The notes beneath the pieces are model-generated. The model had not been told where the DNA came from, ran no database searches, and worked only from the letters and a program-made list of their open reading frames with translations. Below are positions 46,446 to 58,467 of a stretch of 64,000 nucleotides of DNA, piece by piece. This stretch comes from Gonatopus flavifemur (taxonomy: Eukaryota; Arthropoda; Insecta; Hymenoptera; Dryinidae). The DNA is taken from positions 3,053,501-3,117,500 of the forward strand of contig JAFFJZ010000025.1 of assembly GCA_018340375.1 (NCBI GenBank). Reading direction: 5' to 3'. The stretch's first letter is position 1, and each line of letters opens with the position of its first letter. A program made the translations under genes and the position numbers.

Positions 46446-47376
46446 AGTATAGGAACAACCTTCCAGAAGGATCAGAAGATTGATAATTATAAATATTGCA
46501 AATTGTTTAATATCATTCTGTACATTTATGTAGCAATAATTGAATTTTGTAAATAATCAGAGTACTATAACTTGTACAAAGAAAGTCACTACTTACAGTT
46601 ACTTTCAGCAGTTACAGTAGCCGCGTTTCCATAAAAATTGATTATCAATAAACAGAAATTTAATGGGTCCAAGATGACAAATTGGTATGACTGATTATTA
46701 CAATAATGTTCTAATAAAGTATGACGTGTTTTCTCCAACCGTGTGTCGTGAATCAATTATTTATTTGAAAGGGGTAATCTAGATGGTTGTATTGAGCAAT
46801 GTGGTAGGCAAAATTGAGAAAATAAATTTGATAATTAGTTTTTTCATAGAACAATACACTGAAAATCGATGGTGTGATCGTCACGTACTCAAGGTACGAT
46901 ACGTACACACTTGGAACTCTGTACCTTGGGGAAATTTCTTCGTCCCATTTCTAAACCTGTATGATTTTGAAGCTAAGGAATCAAGCTTTCGATTCATCAA
47001 GGTCTCATCAATATCAAAAGGGGCGCAGTGACCGAAAAATGCAAAAATACTTTCAAAAATCGAATTTCTATGTGAAATATTCCTCCTGCATGAATGAAAG
47101 TATTTTTATCGTGGAATTTAGAAAAAATCCTAACAATATCAATGATAACATATCTTCATTGAATGGAATTGATGAGGATGATGATTTTTCGAAAGAACGC
47201 AGATCAAAAAAATCTTGAAAATTTAAATTCCTGTACCACGAAAACCTGACTTCCTAGAAACCTGGTGTTGACACAATTCGAAGAGGGTCACTAGTACAAC
47301 AAATTCATGGAATTTCATCAACATTGATGAGATTGAAATTTTCAGGTGGGAACACTTGGCGAATTTTACCCCCTAT

Positions 47377-48410
47377 ACATCTTGGCTCTGGAGTGCAACA
47401 TGACTCTCGAACATAGGTCGACGAAATGGACATAATCATAATAGTGTAGGTCCATTGACAAATCTTTGACGAGTCACCTCTTATGATTTCTGTACTCCTA
47501 ATACTTTCTTTCTGATTCGAAGCTATTTTCTCTCATTATTAATGATAATTAGCAATAATTCAACATGGTTCTACTTTATGGGAAGATCTTTCCTCAATAT
47601 TTGATGGAATATTCAATCTTAGATACCTGCATGACATGAAGACATAGAATCACCTGTGAGGTAATTATCATGTTGAGTGAGAATTACAAAGATAATCAAC
47701 GAATGATGAGTAACATATAATTTCTTCTTTCATCGTATAATTCTATCGTCTCTATCACAATTTCAGAATGACGCATTTCTTCCCGTTGAATCGAATAATC
47801 GGATGTTCGATATTGATGATAATGGGAATATCGAAACGGAATTTCACATCGTAGGACCCTGATGAATCCAGCAGGATGAAATTATCTCTGAATTGAATAA
47901 ATTCAGTAGCTGTCAACTAACTATCATTGAAAGCATTACTATCAATCTTATCTATTCGAAATTTCAATTTTGATGAATGATTTTGGGTTGAAGATGTGAG
48001 AATCCATATAATAGATTCAGCACTAGTTACTATATAGAATTAATTCATGGCTTCCAAGTAAATGAACCCTTCTACTTGTAATTTCATATTTTCATAAGAG
48101 AGTTTTTGTCATCGAATTTCGAATCATTCACAGGATCCTTATATAATTCATGAATGTCTATGTATATTTCCCTTGATCCAGTTTTCACAAATAGATCCGA
48201 ATCGAATGATTTCAAGATTGATGAGATGAACTGAATGCATGCTTCATTATATGCGTGTATGCTATATCTTTATGTGCAGTTAGATTGGAACGATTTTAAA
48301 TCCATGCGATTTTGATGTTAGCCCGATTGAATGACATGCATGTTGATATTACATAGTAAATTTTTCTTTTAATAATCAATATTATTTCAAATTCGACTAG
48401 AAAAGGTAGG
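47377..48410. other. No feature recognised
   Basis: AT-rich, no open frame of note, no palindrome found by eye. Confidence 0.5.
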
Positions 48411-48953
48411 ATGAGAATGTTTTTGAATAATACATATAAATTTCTTTTGCGAACTGAATCCCGTACGATTTTTGGTCAGACAGGGGGTCTTTTTGGGAAT
48501 ATTTTTCAATCAATAATAATTTGGCAGTTTTATGATATGTGGTTCATAGATCCCACGCACTGGAATTTCTCTATCCGAATCATCATCGCAAGACCAAACT
48601 TCCTTTCGATAAGGTGAAGATTTATTATAAACGGAAACCTGAAGAATATTCCTCAGGTTCCAACATTGGAGGCTTGATAACCAATGTTATGTTTATGTTA
48701 CTTATAAACATTACACGCTCTCTCATGACTTCGAATTTAGTCATCGATGCTGTGCGTGAGAACAATACGGAAGAAGGGATGTATAAGTTATCTAACCGAT
48801 GTTCTTCAAGAACGACCCCACCTATGGTCCTCACGACATGGGAAAAACGTACAAGAAGATGACGAAGTCGAGAGCACTGACCTTTTGATTCGTCAATGCC
48901 TCCCACCACAGGGTGAATTCCAGTCAGTGGGACAATTAGTGGTTTCTAATTAG
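48411..48953 (+). other. Short unassigned open frames
   Basis: Overlapping frames of 68-107 codons (for example 48539-48862 and 48747-48953). The sequence is less AT-rich than its flanks and could be a fragment of a retrotransposon, but no motif is recognisable. Not called as a gene. Confidence 0.2.
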
Positions 48954-49780
48954 TCAAATGACCCCGCTGACCGACCAAAATCGCCATAATTGGGGGTAAA
49001 CCGAGGTTACTTCCTTGGTACAGAGGAAAACCTCGGGCAGATTCTCGCCGCGACAAACATAAAAAACATCAAATTGATCTTTCCAATCAAACTTTAATCA
49101 AATTTCCATTTAGTTTCCAATTTAGTTTCAGATCAGTTTTAATTTCAATTTAGTGCAAATTTTAATCCTCAAGGCTCTCATCTTAGGACTCAAATCAGTG
49201 GTGAAGTGTTGGTGGTAAAATAAATAACGATTACGTTCATTGAACTAGAGACAGGAAGAGTCGAGGGGCGTACCGATAACAAAACAAAAGGTAGAATTAG
49301 ATCTTATTACCTGTGATATTCCTATTGATGTAAATTCGAAGTTTTCTCCACAAGTTTCAGTGTAAAATTTCAATTAAGTAAATTCTATGTTATTCCAGTA
49401 ACTAATCTTTCATTCCTACACCTTCGATCATTCCCTTTTCTTCCTCCTCTTACAGCTTCGCGACCGAGCCACTTTTCTCGAAAAGTGGTAAATGTTGTCG
49501 TTGAAGGTTGTATCTGATTTTCGAATACATCCTATACGACAGTGCAACAACTCGTGATTCCTTAAAATCCTATCCGAATCCATTTCACGATTTTCTATTC
49601 CCAACGAGAAAATACTGGTCCCGTGCGCACAAGTTTTAGCTCCGAATCCAGTTTCACTTAGGCCTCGCGCTACTCACAGGCATTCAAGTTGAATTAGAAT
49701 TTATAAATAACTTTCTTTCCGCAAATCCAACTTGGGACGCAATCAGTTAGGTCGTCGTATATGCTGATCAAAACGGTGAT
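48954..49780. other. Unassigned, LTR- or UTR-like stretch
   Basis: Contains repeated (A)TTTAGTTTC words at 49090-49150 and a short CACTTTTCTCGAAAAGTG hairpin near 49470. It may be the 3' end of a retroelement; this is a weak inference. Confidence 0.2.
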
Positions 49781-50214
49781 ACTTCAAACCTGCCATTTCG
49801 GACAAAACCAAAGGATTCGATGAAAAATGGCAATTTCTCATCAAAACGCATTCATTTCATTTCCGCTGATCCAGTTGCATTCCTTCTCCGACGATACGGA
49901 AAGTTTCGTACAATTTTTATTCCCGTCTCAAATCTTACTTCTGCCATGCAGAACGAATCGCAATGATTCGCATCTAAATTCTTCCCGTTTCATTCCGTCA
50001 TTTTTAGCAGGGATAGGTAGGTTGGGTTGTAGGTAGGGTTCAATTCCTGTCGAGGTCCAATGTTTCCGCACGATAAGATTGGAATGAAGTGAACGTGGTG
50101 AAATTGATAAAACTATTCCGAAATATGATTCCGCTCAACATGTAATTTTTTCACCTTTGAAAACATTTTGAACAAAAGCGTAGATATTTTACTGAATAAT
50201 CATTGTAATCATTG

Positions 50215-50464
50215 ACATCTAACAGATGTCTTCAAGACATCTAAAAGATGTCTTCAAGGCATCTAAAAGATGTCTCAAATATATCAACGTGTCTAAAAGA
50301 TATCTTTTGCAAGACATCTTTGAGAAGTTTGAAACTTGTTGAAATTTGTTGCATAAGACATCCTTTAGATGTCGAAAAGATATCTTTACGACAGTTTTTC
50401 AAGACATCTTCCATGATTTTAACACATCTTTTAGATTCTAAGAGATATCTTTGTGCTTGTTGGG
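50215..50464 (+). mobile_element. Right half of the split CCCARCAAACA element
   Basis: AAGACATCTAAAAGATGTC-type words like those at 27980-28240; ends GCTTGTTGGG followed by TA (50465-50466). Together with 27963 it brackets about 22 kb of inserted DNA. Confidence 0.65.
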
Positions 50465-50760
50465 TAATGGCATTGATCATTGTGGTACATAACATAAAGA
50501 TATATGGTACATATGCATCCTTCTTGCTTTTTCTCCATCTACCTGTGATTCTATTGGAAAAATCTGATAATAGTGTACCTAGCGCAAGGACCTGTGGTAT
50601 ATCCACTCTACTCCTGCCTCTTCTTCATTTTCCTTCTACACTACCTGATGATATTGATCGTGGTGGTACGTAACATACAGATGTATAATATACCTGCAAC
50701 CTCTCTACTTTGGCTTGATCCACGTGTAATTTTACTCAAAGAATCTAGGGAAACCATTTT
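50465..50760 (+). repeat. ~173-bp tandem repeat, right part
   Basis: Continues the repeat that stops at 27962: GGTATATCCACTCTACTCC, TTCATTTTCC and CTACCTGATGATATTGATCG line up with the left copies. Confidence 0.75.
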
Positions 50761-51127
50761 GTACATAGTTCATAATTTCCATTCGAATGTCATACTTTAG
50801 TATACCTGAAGTGCTCGGTGACTAACCTTATTTTCGAATGTTCTTCAAACTTGCTATAATTGAATTCCCATTCATCATCTATTCACTATTCCGTTTCATC
50901 ATTCGTCCACGATTCTGATTGCAGGATAGTGGATACTAGCAAACTGTCCATTAGGAATCATGGTATATCCATTATACTTTTGCCTGTAAAAAAATAGCAA
51001 ATAAACCTCAATAATCACCTTCGACCAGACTTGTTATGACCGATGTAATCTGTCTCCTTCAACTGTAGTTGTATAGATAGAACCAGACGGTAGCAGATTA
51101 TCCGTCAAGGGGTTATCGTACATCCAG
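50761..51127. other. No feature recognised
   Basis: Spacer between the 173-bp repeat and foldback 4. Confidence 0.5.
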
Positions 51128-53012
51128 TGCGAGATTCAGCAAGGAATTTCACATGGATCGTTATGTTTCCTCCATGCCACGGAGTGATTTTGCTGAGTGA
51201 TGTCGTCTGAACCCTGACTCCGGGAGAGCTGTGGAATTTTTGAACTGGAAAACTTGTAGTTCCAGAACTATCGGGAGCTATAAAATGACTTAGGAGATTC
51301 CGGCAAAAATTTTGCGTGAATGACAATGATCCCCACATGCCAGAGTATGAATTCCACCCAGTATCATCGTTTGTACCCGAAATCCGGATGAGAGAGAGCA
51401 TTTGAAGACAAAAAAGTTGTAATTTCGTAACTTCCGGGTGCTATAAAATGACTTAGGAGATTCCGGCAAAAATTTTGCGTGAATGACAATGATCCCCACA
51501 TGCCAGAGTATGAATTCCACCCAGTATCATCGTTTGTACCCGAAATCCGGATGAGATGGAGCATTTGAAGACAAATAAGTTGTGATTTCGTAACTTTCGG
51601 GTGCTATAAAATGACTTAGGAGATTCCGGCGAAAATTCTGCCTGGATGACAATGATCCCCACATGCCAGAGTATGTTTTCACCTAGTATCATCGTTCGTA
51701 CCCTAAATCCGGATGAGATAGAGCATTTTGGAACTCTTAATCCTGTAATTTTTCAACTTTCGGGAGCTATAGAAGAGCTTGGAGGATTCCGGCTGGAATC
51801 CTGCGTCGTTGGGAATGTCTCGAGCATGTAAGGATCCTTTTCATCCACGAAGAATTCTTGCCGGAATCTCCTAAGTCATTCTATAGCTCCCGAAAGTTGG
51901 AAAATCACAGGATCAGGGGTTTCAAAATGCTCCATCTCATCCGGATTTAGGGTACAAACGATGATACTAAGTGGAATCATCCTCTGGCATGTGGGGATCA
52001 TCATCATCCAGGCAGAATTTTTGCCGGGATATCCTAAGTCATTTTATATCTCCCGAAAGTGAAAAGATTATAGGCTCATGAGTTTCAACATGCTCTATCT
52101 CATCTGGATTTAGGGTACAAACGATGATACTGGGTGAAATCATACTCTGGCATGTGGGGATCATTTTCATCCAAGCAGAATTTTTGCCGGAATCTCCTAC
52201 GTCATTTTATAGCTCCCGAAATTTGAAAAATTACAGGATTAGGAGTTTCAAAATGCTCTATCTCATCCGGATTTGGGGAACAAACGATGATACTGGGTGA
52301 AATCATACTCTGGCATGTGGGGATGATTGTGATCCAGGCAGAATTTCTGCCGGAATCTCCTAAGTCATTTTATAGCACCCGAAAGTTACGAAATTACAAT
52401 TTTTTTACTCCAAATGCTCTATCTCATCCGGATTTAGGGTGCGAACGATGATACTCGGTGAAATTATATCCTGGCATGTGGGGATCATTGTGATCCAGGC
52501 AGAATTTTTGCCGGAATCCCCTGAGTCATTTTATAGCACCCGAAAGTTAGGAAATGACAAATCTTTTGTTTTGAAATGCTCTATCTCATCCGGATTCAGG
52601 GTACAAACGATGATACTGAGTGGAATCATACTCTGGCATGTGGGGATCATTCTCACCCACGTAGAATTTTTGCCGGAATATCCTAAGTCATTTTATAGCT
52701 CCCGAAAGTTGAAAATTACAGGATTAGGAGTTTCAAAATGCTCCATCTCATCTGGATTTAGGGTACAAACGATGATACTGGGTGAAATTCATACTCTGGC
52801 ATGTGGGGATCATTGTTATTCACGCAGAATTTTTGCCGGAATCTCCTAAGTCATTTTATAGCTCCCGATAGTTCTGGAACTACAAGTTTTCCAGTTCAAG
52901 AATTCCACAGCTCTCCCGGACTTAGGGTTCAGACGACATCACTCAGCAAAATCACCCCGTGGCATGTAGGAAACATAACGATCCATGTGAAATTTTCTGC
53001 TGAATCTCGCAC
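51128..53012. mobile_element. Foldback 4 built of ~162-bp tandem repeats
   Basis: Outer ends GTGCGAGATTCAGCA and TGCTGAATCTCGCAC. Units in the left arm point left (GTTTGTACCC at about 51371, 51532, 51695), and in the right arm right (GG(T)ACAAACG at about 51952, 52114, 52276, 52439, 52600, 52762). The step is 161-164 bp; the turn lies near 51835. Arms are unequal in unit number. Open frames on both strands are in-phase repeat shadows. Confidence 0.8.
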
Positions 53013-54700
53013 ATCTACAGCAATCACTCTTTCTTTCGGCATTCGCGTTCGAGACAGTGTTAGCAAAACTTTGTCCATCAATATTCCAGCATTCCTTTAT
53101 TCTCCTCACACATCACCTCTTATTCCCGGAGATATGTTCATTCACCCTATTGAACCGACTGCGTTGGAATCGAAAAATCTTATGCGATTCGAATGTTGAC
53201 CTCTCCGTAATCAGTTCCCGTAGTTGGAATATTCCTATCGCATTCCCAATCGAAGCGATCCCCTCTCTCTTCAAACTGAAAACTGTTCGTAAGACAATCT
53301 CCCACTTCTCCATTCGCATCCTCCGTGATGCACTGGGCACATCACCCGTAATCGTCGTATGGCGCTCTCCTCGGAATCAGGTTTTGCGTAAGGGTACTCC
53401 CGTCAAGCTTCGGAACAAATCACCTCCCCCCCCCTCCCCACCCAATTCCCCTCCTCGTTGATGAAACGTGGGTACTTGAATTGTGATTGTTGAATGGCGC
53501 CTCCTCCGAAGTCAGATTGCGCTCTCGGGATGCCTTTGTTATGCTTTGAAATCACGTTACCCCCCCCCCCCTCATTCTCTCCCTCCGTCATAAAATGGGC
53601 ATATGACCCATGATTCTTGAATGGCGCCCACCCCGGAATCGGATTCCGCAGTCAAAATTATTCCATCTCTCTTCAAAACGGAAATATCGCCCCTACCTTT
53701 TTTCCCTGGGGGTAAAATCAATAATCCTTATCGGTACAAACATCTACGCGTCATCCTCTTTCCAATGAGCCTAAGATCATTAAAATCGGAAAAAGTTGCC
53801 GGCAAACTTTTTTTTCAACCCCCTATAACTTATTTTCCTTTAGGGTACAAACAAAAATCGTTACGGTACATTGGGGTACAAACGATCGACTACATTTTGG
53901 CATGGAAAAAAAAATTTCTCCTCAAAGTCACCGGCTAAGTCCACAGGGGTCAAATCAACAATAATAAAAACCTGTATTGCATCCGTGTTATAATATGATG
54001 ATGATTTTTTGAATACTATCATCATAACCTGTCAATCGCTTCGTTGACAAACTATTTGTTTACGTTTCTACCGTTCCATATACATACGTGCTTCAAATGG
54101 GCACTAGTCTCTGATTGGATATTGGGAAAAAGAAAGAGACAGATTACCTCTAACCCATTAAAAAGAAAGCGACAGACTGGATGAACAAATCTATAGTGAA
54201 GAAGGAATCGCTGATGAACCAAACGAGTGGTATTGAAGATATTTTGATGCATTAAGATTTGAGAACGTTTGTATTTCGAGATCGCGTGAACGGATCAACT
54301 CCGTAGTGTGCTTAATCGAAAGTGTATATTCGAATTATATAATGAAAGTGTCATTATTTTTCCAATAAACATAATGTGTGACGAGTTATTGTGCATGAAA
54401 GTTTCTTTTTGTGGGTTAAAACTCGGTTTACGTGTATAAATACACGGTAGCGCACGACTTCTGTTTTTTTTCCATTTATATGTTTTCACAGTTTTTTCAT
54501 GTCCTTGGCGTCGAGACACTACCGTGTCTCTTGATCTATTCCACTTGGGTCACCTGTATAACGGTGTTGAATTGTTGACCACCCCGCGTTAGTAACCTTT
54601 TCGAAGTCATTCATAATAAGGTAACTGACCCCATTAGCGAACGCGACCCCTTTAGTGAACCTCGAGATAATAAAACCTGTTTGACGAACAAGAAGTGTTT
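53013..54700. other. Mixed repeats, poly-C runs, no gene
   Basis: Two or three ~148-bp copies containing TTGAATGGCGCC at 53493 and 53620, each preceded by a poly-C run (53429-53440, 53560-53570). A motif GGGTACAAACAAAAATCG / GGGGTACAAACGATCG lies near 53842-53886. Nothing coding was identified. Confidence 0.5.
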
Positions 54701-54854
54701 ACCTATTACGTGCTGTGAAGATTATTTCAATCTTCAAACTTACTATAATATTATTTAGGTTTATAATAAAATTGTCACGCACTTCTTCGTACGAGGAGCC
54801 GGTGTTGCGAACGAAGGAAAAAAAAGCTGCAAAAGAGAATTTTTCCATTATTAA

Positions 54855-57559
54855 CCCTAGAACACAACACTCATTGTTTTTGCCTTCAAACACAACACTC
54901 GGGTATTTTTGTACCCCACGACTTTCAACGCGATTTACGTGAATATTTATCGTAAAAAATGAATCTTGCGGCACACCATTTTCTTCGTTTTTTCAAGGCG
55001 AAGACAATGGTATGCATATCAATGCAAAAAAGTTATGAAAAAATGGTAAAATATCAGTTCAAAGCAAAAACAACTCGCAAAAAATGGTAATTTGACATTT
55101 TTCGAAAAAATGGGCATAACTTTTCGAATTTTCATCCAATTTAAAAAATACAAAAAGATCCTGGAACTTGAAACAATTATTCAGAACACGGATAGAACAG
55201 AATTTTGATTCCGTTGAAAAAGTATATTTATTTGGAAAGGGGAAAGTTGAAAGATTGATGATCCTCAAAAAAAGATGAAAGTTGATATAAGTGTTATGAA
55301 AAAATCTATTTATGTAGAAGTAGAATTTTTTACGATTAAAATTAGTGAAATAATCCTCAGAAATGTGGAGAAAAATTTTTAATTTTGTTTTTAGTCTTCA
55401 GTTCCACAGTTATTGCATTGTATTCGCCTGTGTTCTTCACAGACAGGGGTGTTGCAGCTTGAACACGTAAATCTCGTCTTTCTGCCCAATTTCCTGGGAC
55501 AGAACTGACAGCGAGCTGATTGCCCTGGCTGTTTGGTAGTCGGGATTTCATTCACACCAAGTATTTGTTGTATTGGTGATAAAATGTTACGTCGTCGCGT
55601 CGGTATTTGACGACGTCTTTCGAGCTGTGGCTGTATGAGGTCTCGTGTGAGCGCCTTAATAAAATCTCGTCTTGTCATAGTTTCGTGTGCAGAATTAAAA
55701 TTGTAAAGAATTGTTGCATTGATACTGCCCTGATCTAGCATCCCAAAAAAGACGCGCATGGGCCATCTTCGCGTTTTACGTGCAGTTGTATATTCGTGAC
55801 ACATTTGATCAAATGTGTCCGTGCCACCCTTTGTGGAATTGTAAAATTCAATCATTCCGGGCTTATTAGTTGCATTATCTACTCCCTGAATGTGATGTAA
55901 CGTTGATAAGACCAGAACCACTTTTCTTTTCGTGGTGTATATGCTAATAAAGTTTTTGATTCATCAAAAACATATGCCGCCGAAAGAAGTTCTCCAGATT
56001 TTTTAAATGAAGCTGGTATTTCTGGTTTGTTTTTGCGGAGTGTTCCGACCATAGTTATTTTATGGTTCTCCAACATTTTATCGAAAGTGTCCACAGAACT
56101 GAACCAATTGTCACATGTAATATTCCGATTTGTTCCATGTATTGGTTCTGACAATTTTCTTATATGAAATGCTGGCACCTTTCCACTATTCTCGGTTGTA
56201 ACTTTGCCTACGTATGGGATAGCAGTATGCATATAAAATGTTCTCGAATCGTTCATCATCACGACTTTGATGCCATATTTATCCGGTTCACTACCGTTAT
56301 ATACTTTGAATGGGCATCGACCCCTAAAAGATAACAGCTGCTCATCAATGGTGCAATACGATGCTGGATTATACGAAGCTGTACATCGTGCAATGAATTT
56401 TTGCCACATTTCTTGAATTGGAGCAAACTTATCGCTCTGTCTGCGAGCTACTCGCGTATCCTGGTCATCGAATCGTAAGCATTTGTATATGAATTCAAAA
56501 CGAGGCAATGGCATCGTTGCTCCGTATATTGCTGTATCAAAATCAACACTCCACAAATCTCCAATATTTGTGCTACTAGTTTTTTGCAACCCTGATGCAT
56601 ATAACAAACCTATGAACGCTTTAAGCTCTGTTGCATCGAGTTCTTTGTAAATATTCTTCCGATCAATTTGGTTTTCTTTGCAGTAGTCGTCCATTCGTTT
56701 GTTAGTGTGTTCAACGATGATATTCATTATTCCATCGGTAAATAGGTGCGACCAGCTTTCATATGGGGTTCCAACGTTTTTCGCAGCTCCAATAGGACCA
56801 GGCAAGTATGAAATAAGGGGGTTATTTCTGGGCATCAAGCGCTGACGAGGTGTACTGTACCAACGATATCCGTTTTTCCCCACGAACAATTAATTTTTTC
56901 CGGCCCCTATTACTCTCAAAACTTTCTGATCTTGCTCGTTTAGCATGAGTAGTATCACATTGTTCGTCCTGAAAAAAAAAGGAAAACGAAATGGTTTCAT
57001 TACACTTTTTTTATACAAATCATTATTCAAGTAAAATATTGAAAACAATAAGATCTCGTCAATTATAACTGACATTGAATTCACAGGTGTTCAAAATAGT
57101 CATATATACGTATTTAGTTTATGCCCCAGGAGAAACATAACATACCTCTGATTTATCGGACGCCGAACTCGCATCTTGCTGTGTTTCGGCATCACTGTCG
57201 GATTCCGTTAAATTTTCGTCCTCCGAAGCCTCATCTATACATTCAGTTACTCCAGAGGTGCTAGGACGTAGACTTGCTGCGATATCATCAGGAGAACGCA
57301 AGTTATATCTCCTACTAGCCATGGTTGTACAAGTTCTTTCACAGAAAAAAACAAACAAAAAATAAGTTACACTGGAGGGAAATTAATTGATCTTTTTTTT
57401 GACGATAAAACATTGCGAATAATGTGAGTGTACTTACATGCTGCTGCAAACATCAAGATTATGGTTAGGGTTTCCGGTCGATATTTAACAATAACTACTT
57501 TACCTGCAACTTTGAAATCGCCTTGGGCTAAAAAATTACCCCAGTGTTGTGTTCTGGGG
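54855..57559 (-). mobile_element. piggyBac element
   Basis: TTAA on both sides (54851-54854, 57560-57563). Ends CCCTAGAACACAACACT and, reversed, CCCCAGAACACAACACT (16 of 17 identical). Length 2,705 bp. Codes on the minus strand for a near-complete transposase. Confidence 0.93.
55391..57322 (-). pseudogene. piggyBac transposase, two frameshifts
   Basis: Start MASRRYNLRS at 57322. Acidic N-terminal exon up to a GTATGT donor near 57146, an intron ending TTTTTTCAG near 56970, then a basic KRAR..RGRKK stretch. A frameshift near 56885 (GGGGAAAAA run) and another near 55920 (AAAAGAAAA run) break the frame. Catalytic Asp residues all seen: TIDEQL, ITCDNWFSS and KGGTDTFDQM. The C-terminus has the cysteine-rich finger (CQFC..CSSC..CNNC). 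Size and order match full-length piggyBac transposases, which cut at TTAA without footprints. Confidence 0.9.
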
Positions 57560-58467
57560 TTAATAAAAAAGCGGAGACTGTTGATATAGAAAAGTCCGTC
57601 AATATCGCGGATGAGGAACAATGTTTGATCATTGACGAGACAGAGCAACCATCAAGTATTGAGAATCACGAAACGCCTCCTATTATTACCGGAAAGAGGA
57701 AAGAAATTATTACTGAGGAGAGAACCAGAAATAGATCAGACGTCAGTATTAATTAATATATTTTCGTATTGCATTTCTGCCTATCTTAAAACAGGTCCTT
57801 TGAATTTTGAATATTTCAACTCTCACATGATCTTTAGTCCACTTCACTACCCAAAAGATCCATTCCAATTTAAATCCCTACTTCCTATGCGAAAATCTGA
57901 TCGGATCTGATACTAAGCTGTATAAAATCTTATAGGCCGTTACATGAGTATTCGTACTTTTCGGAGTTACATTTCATAAGGAAATGAAATCTGTGTGTTT
58001 TTAGCAGAGTTTGAAGAAACGTAAAAAATCAAAACCTTCACGATCGAATCGAAAATCTGAAGAGATACTTGAAGATCAGTATGAAGCAGTTCTTCTTGAG
58101 GTCAAAGAATTGAGAGAGGAAAATGCAAAGTATCATGAAGAAACCCAGGCTATGCTTCGGATTATACTTGGAAATTGGCAACAATGGCAAAGTAAGATCT
58201 TATCATTTCATGGTATCATTGAATGCCATTAATTACGTGTGAATTTCTCATATATGAACAATCATTTGAATAGGATCATCTTTCAGATACTCCGCGTGAA
58301 CCAAATGTTGATGCAGCAGGAATTCCGAACCCTGGCTTTGTCAGGGAAAGTAATAACGAAATGTTGGTGTGTAATCTTACGAATTATTTTCGTTCTCAAG
58401 TAACACAAGAATTTATCGAACGAACATTCTGCACTGATTCTATGGCATGCACAGAATTGTGCAGATG

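Larger units (their letters stand above)
43379..47372 (+). mobile_element. Sola-like DNA transposon B
   Basis: The ends GGGGTAAAATTCGCC and GGCGAATTTTACCCC are flanked by CTAT on both sides (43375-43378, 47373-47376), a perfect 4-bp duplication. Inverted repeats are ~450 bp (43379-43832, 46924-47372). Inside is a transposase-like gene related to that of element A; the TIRs of A and B are not similar. Four-base duplications fit Sola elements. Confidence 0.8.
40450..50012. mobile_element. 9.6-kb CCCTGCTAAAAATG-ended composite element
   Basis: Starts CCCTGCTAAAAATGACGGAA and ends in the reverse complement TTCCGTCATTTTTAGCAGGG. Inner sequence such as CGCAAATCCAACTTG is shared between 42960-42980 and 49719-49734. 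It carries ~110-bp degenerate tandem repeats and, nested, the Sola-like element B. Only AT could serve as target duplication; the class is unknown. Confidence 0.55.
54748..58467 (+). pseudogene. Unidentified multi-exon gene with coiled coil, exon hit by piggyBac
   Basis: Exon 1 (from about 54760, frame SSYEEPVLRTKEKK..) stops at the piggyBac; across it the frame resumes (NKKAETVDIEK..) when the element and one TTAA are removed, and reaches a possible donor at 57741/57742. Exon 2 (58008-58191) follows TTTTTAGCAG and encodes a basic stretch and a leucine-zipper-like helix (VLLEVKELREENAKYHEE). Exon 3 (58287-58467) follows TTTCAG and ends at TGA. All junctions keep phase. Just upstream (about 54685-54735), CLPITCCEDYFNLQ resembles the end of a THAP domain, a weak match. 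It may be a host gene, a gene duplicate or another transposon's gene; function unknown. Confidence 0.4.

Noticed and set aside
49080..49420. LTR of a second retrotransposon
   Set aside because: No matching second copy, TG..CA ends or polymerase nearby; kept only as an unassigned stretch.
51105..52849. Frames up to 136 codons with WHVGI-like repeats
   Set aside because: Repeat-encoded peptides of the 162-bp units; present on both strands.
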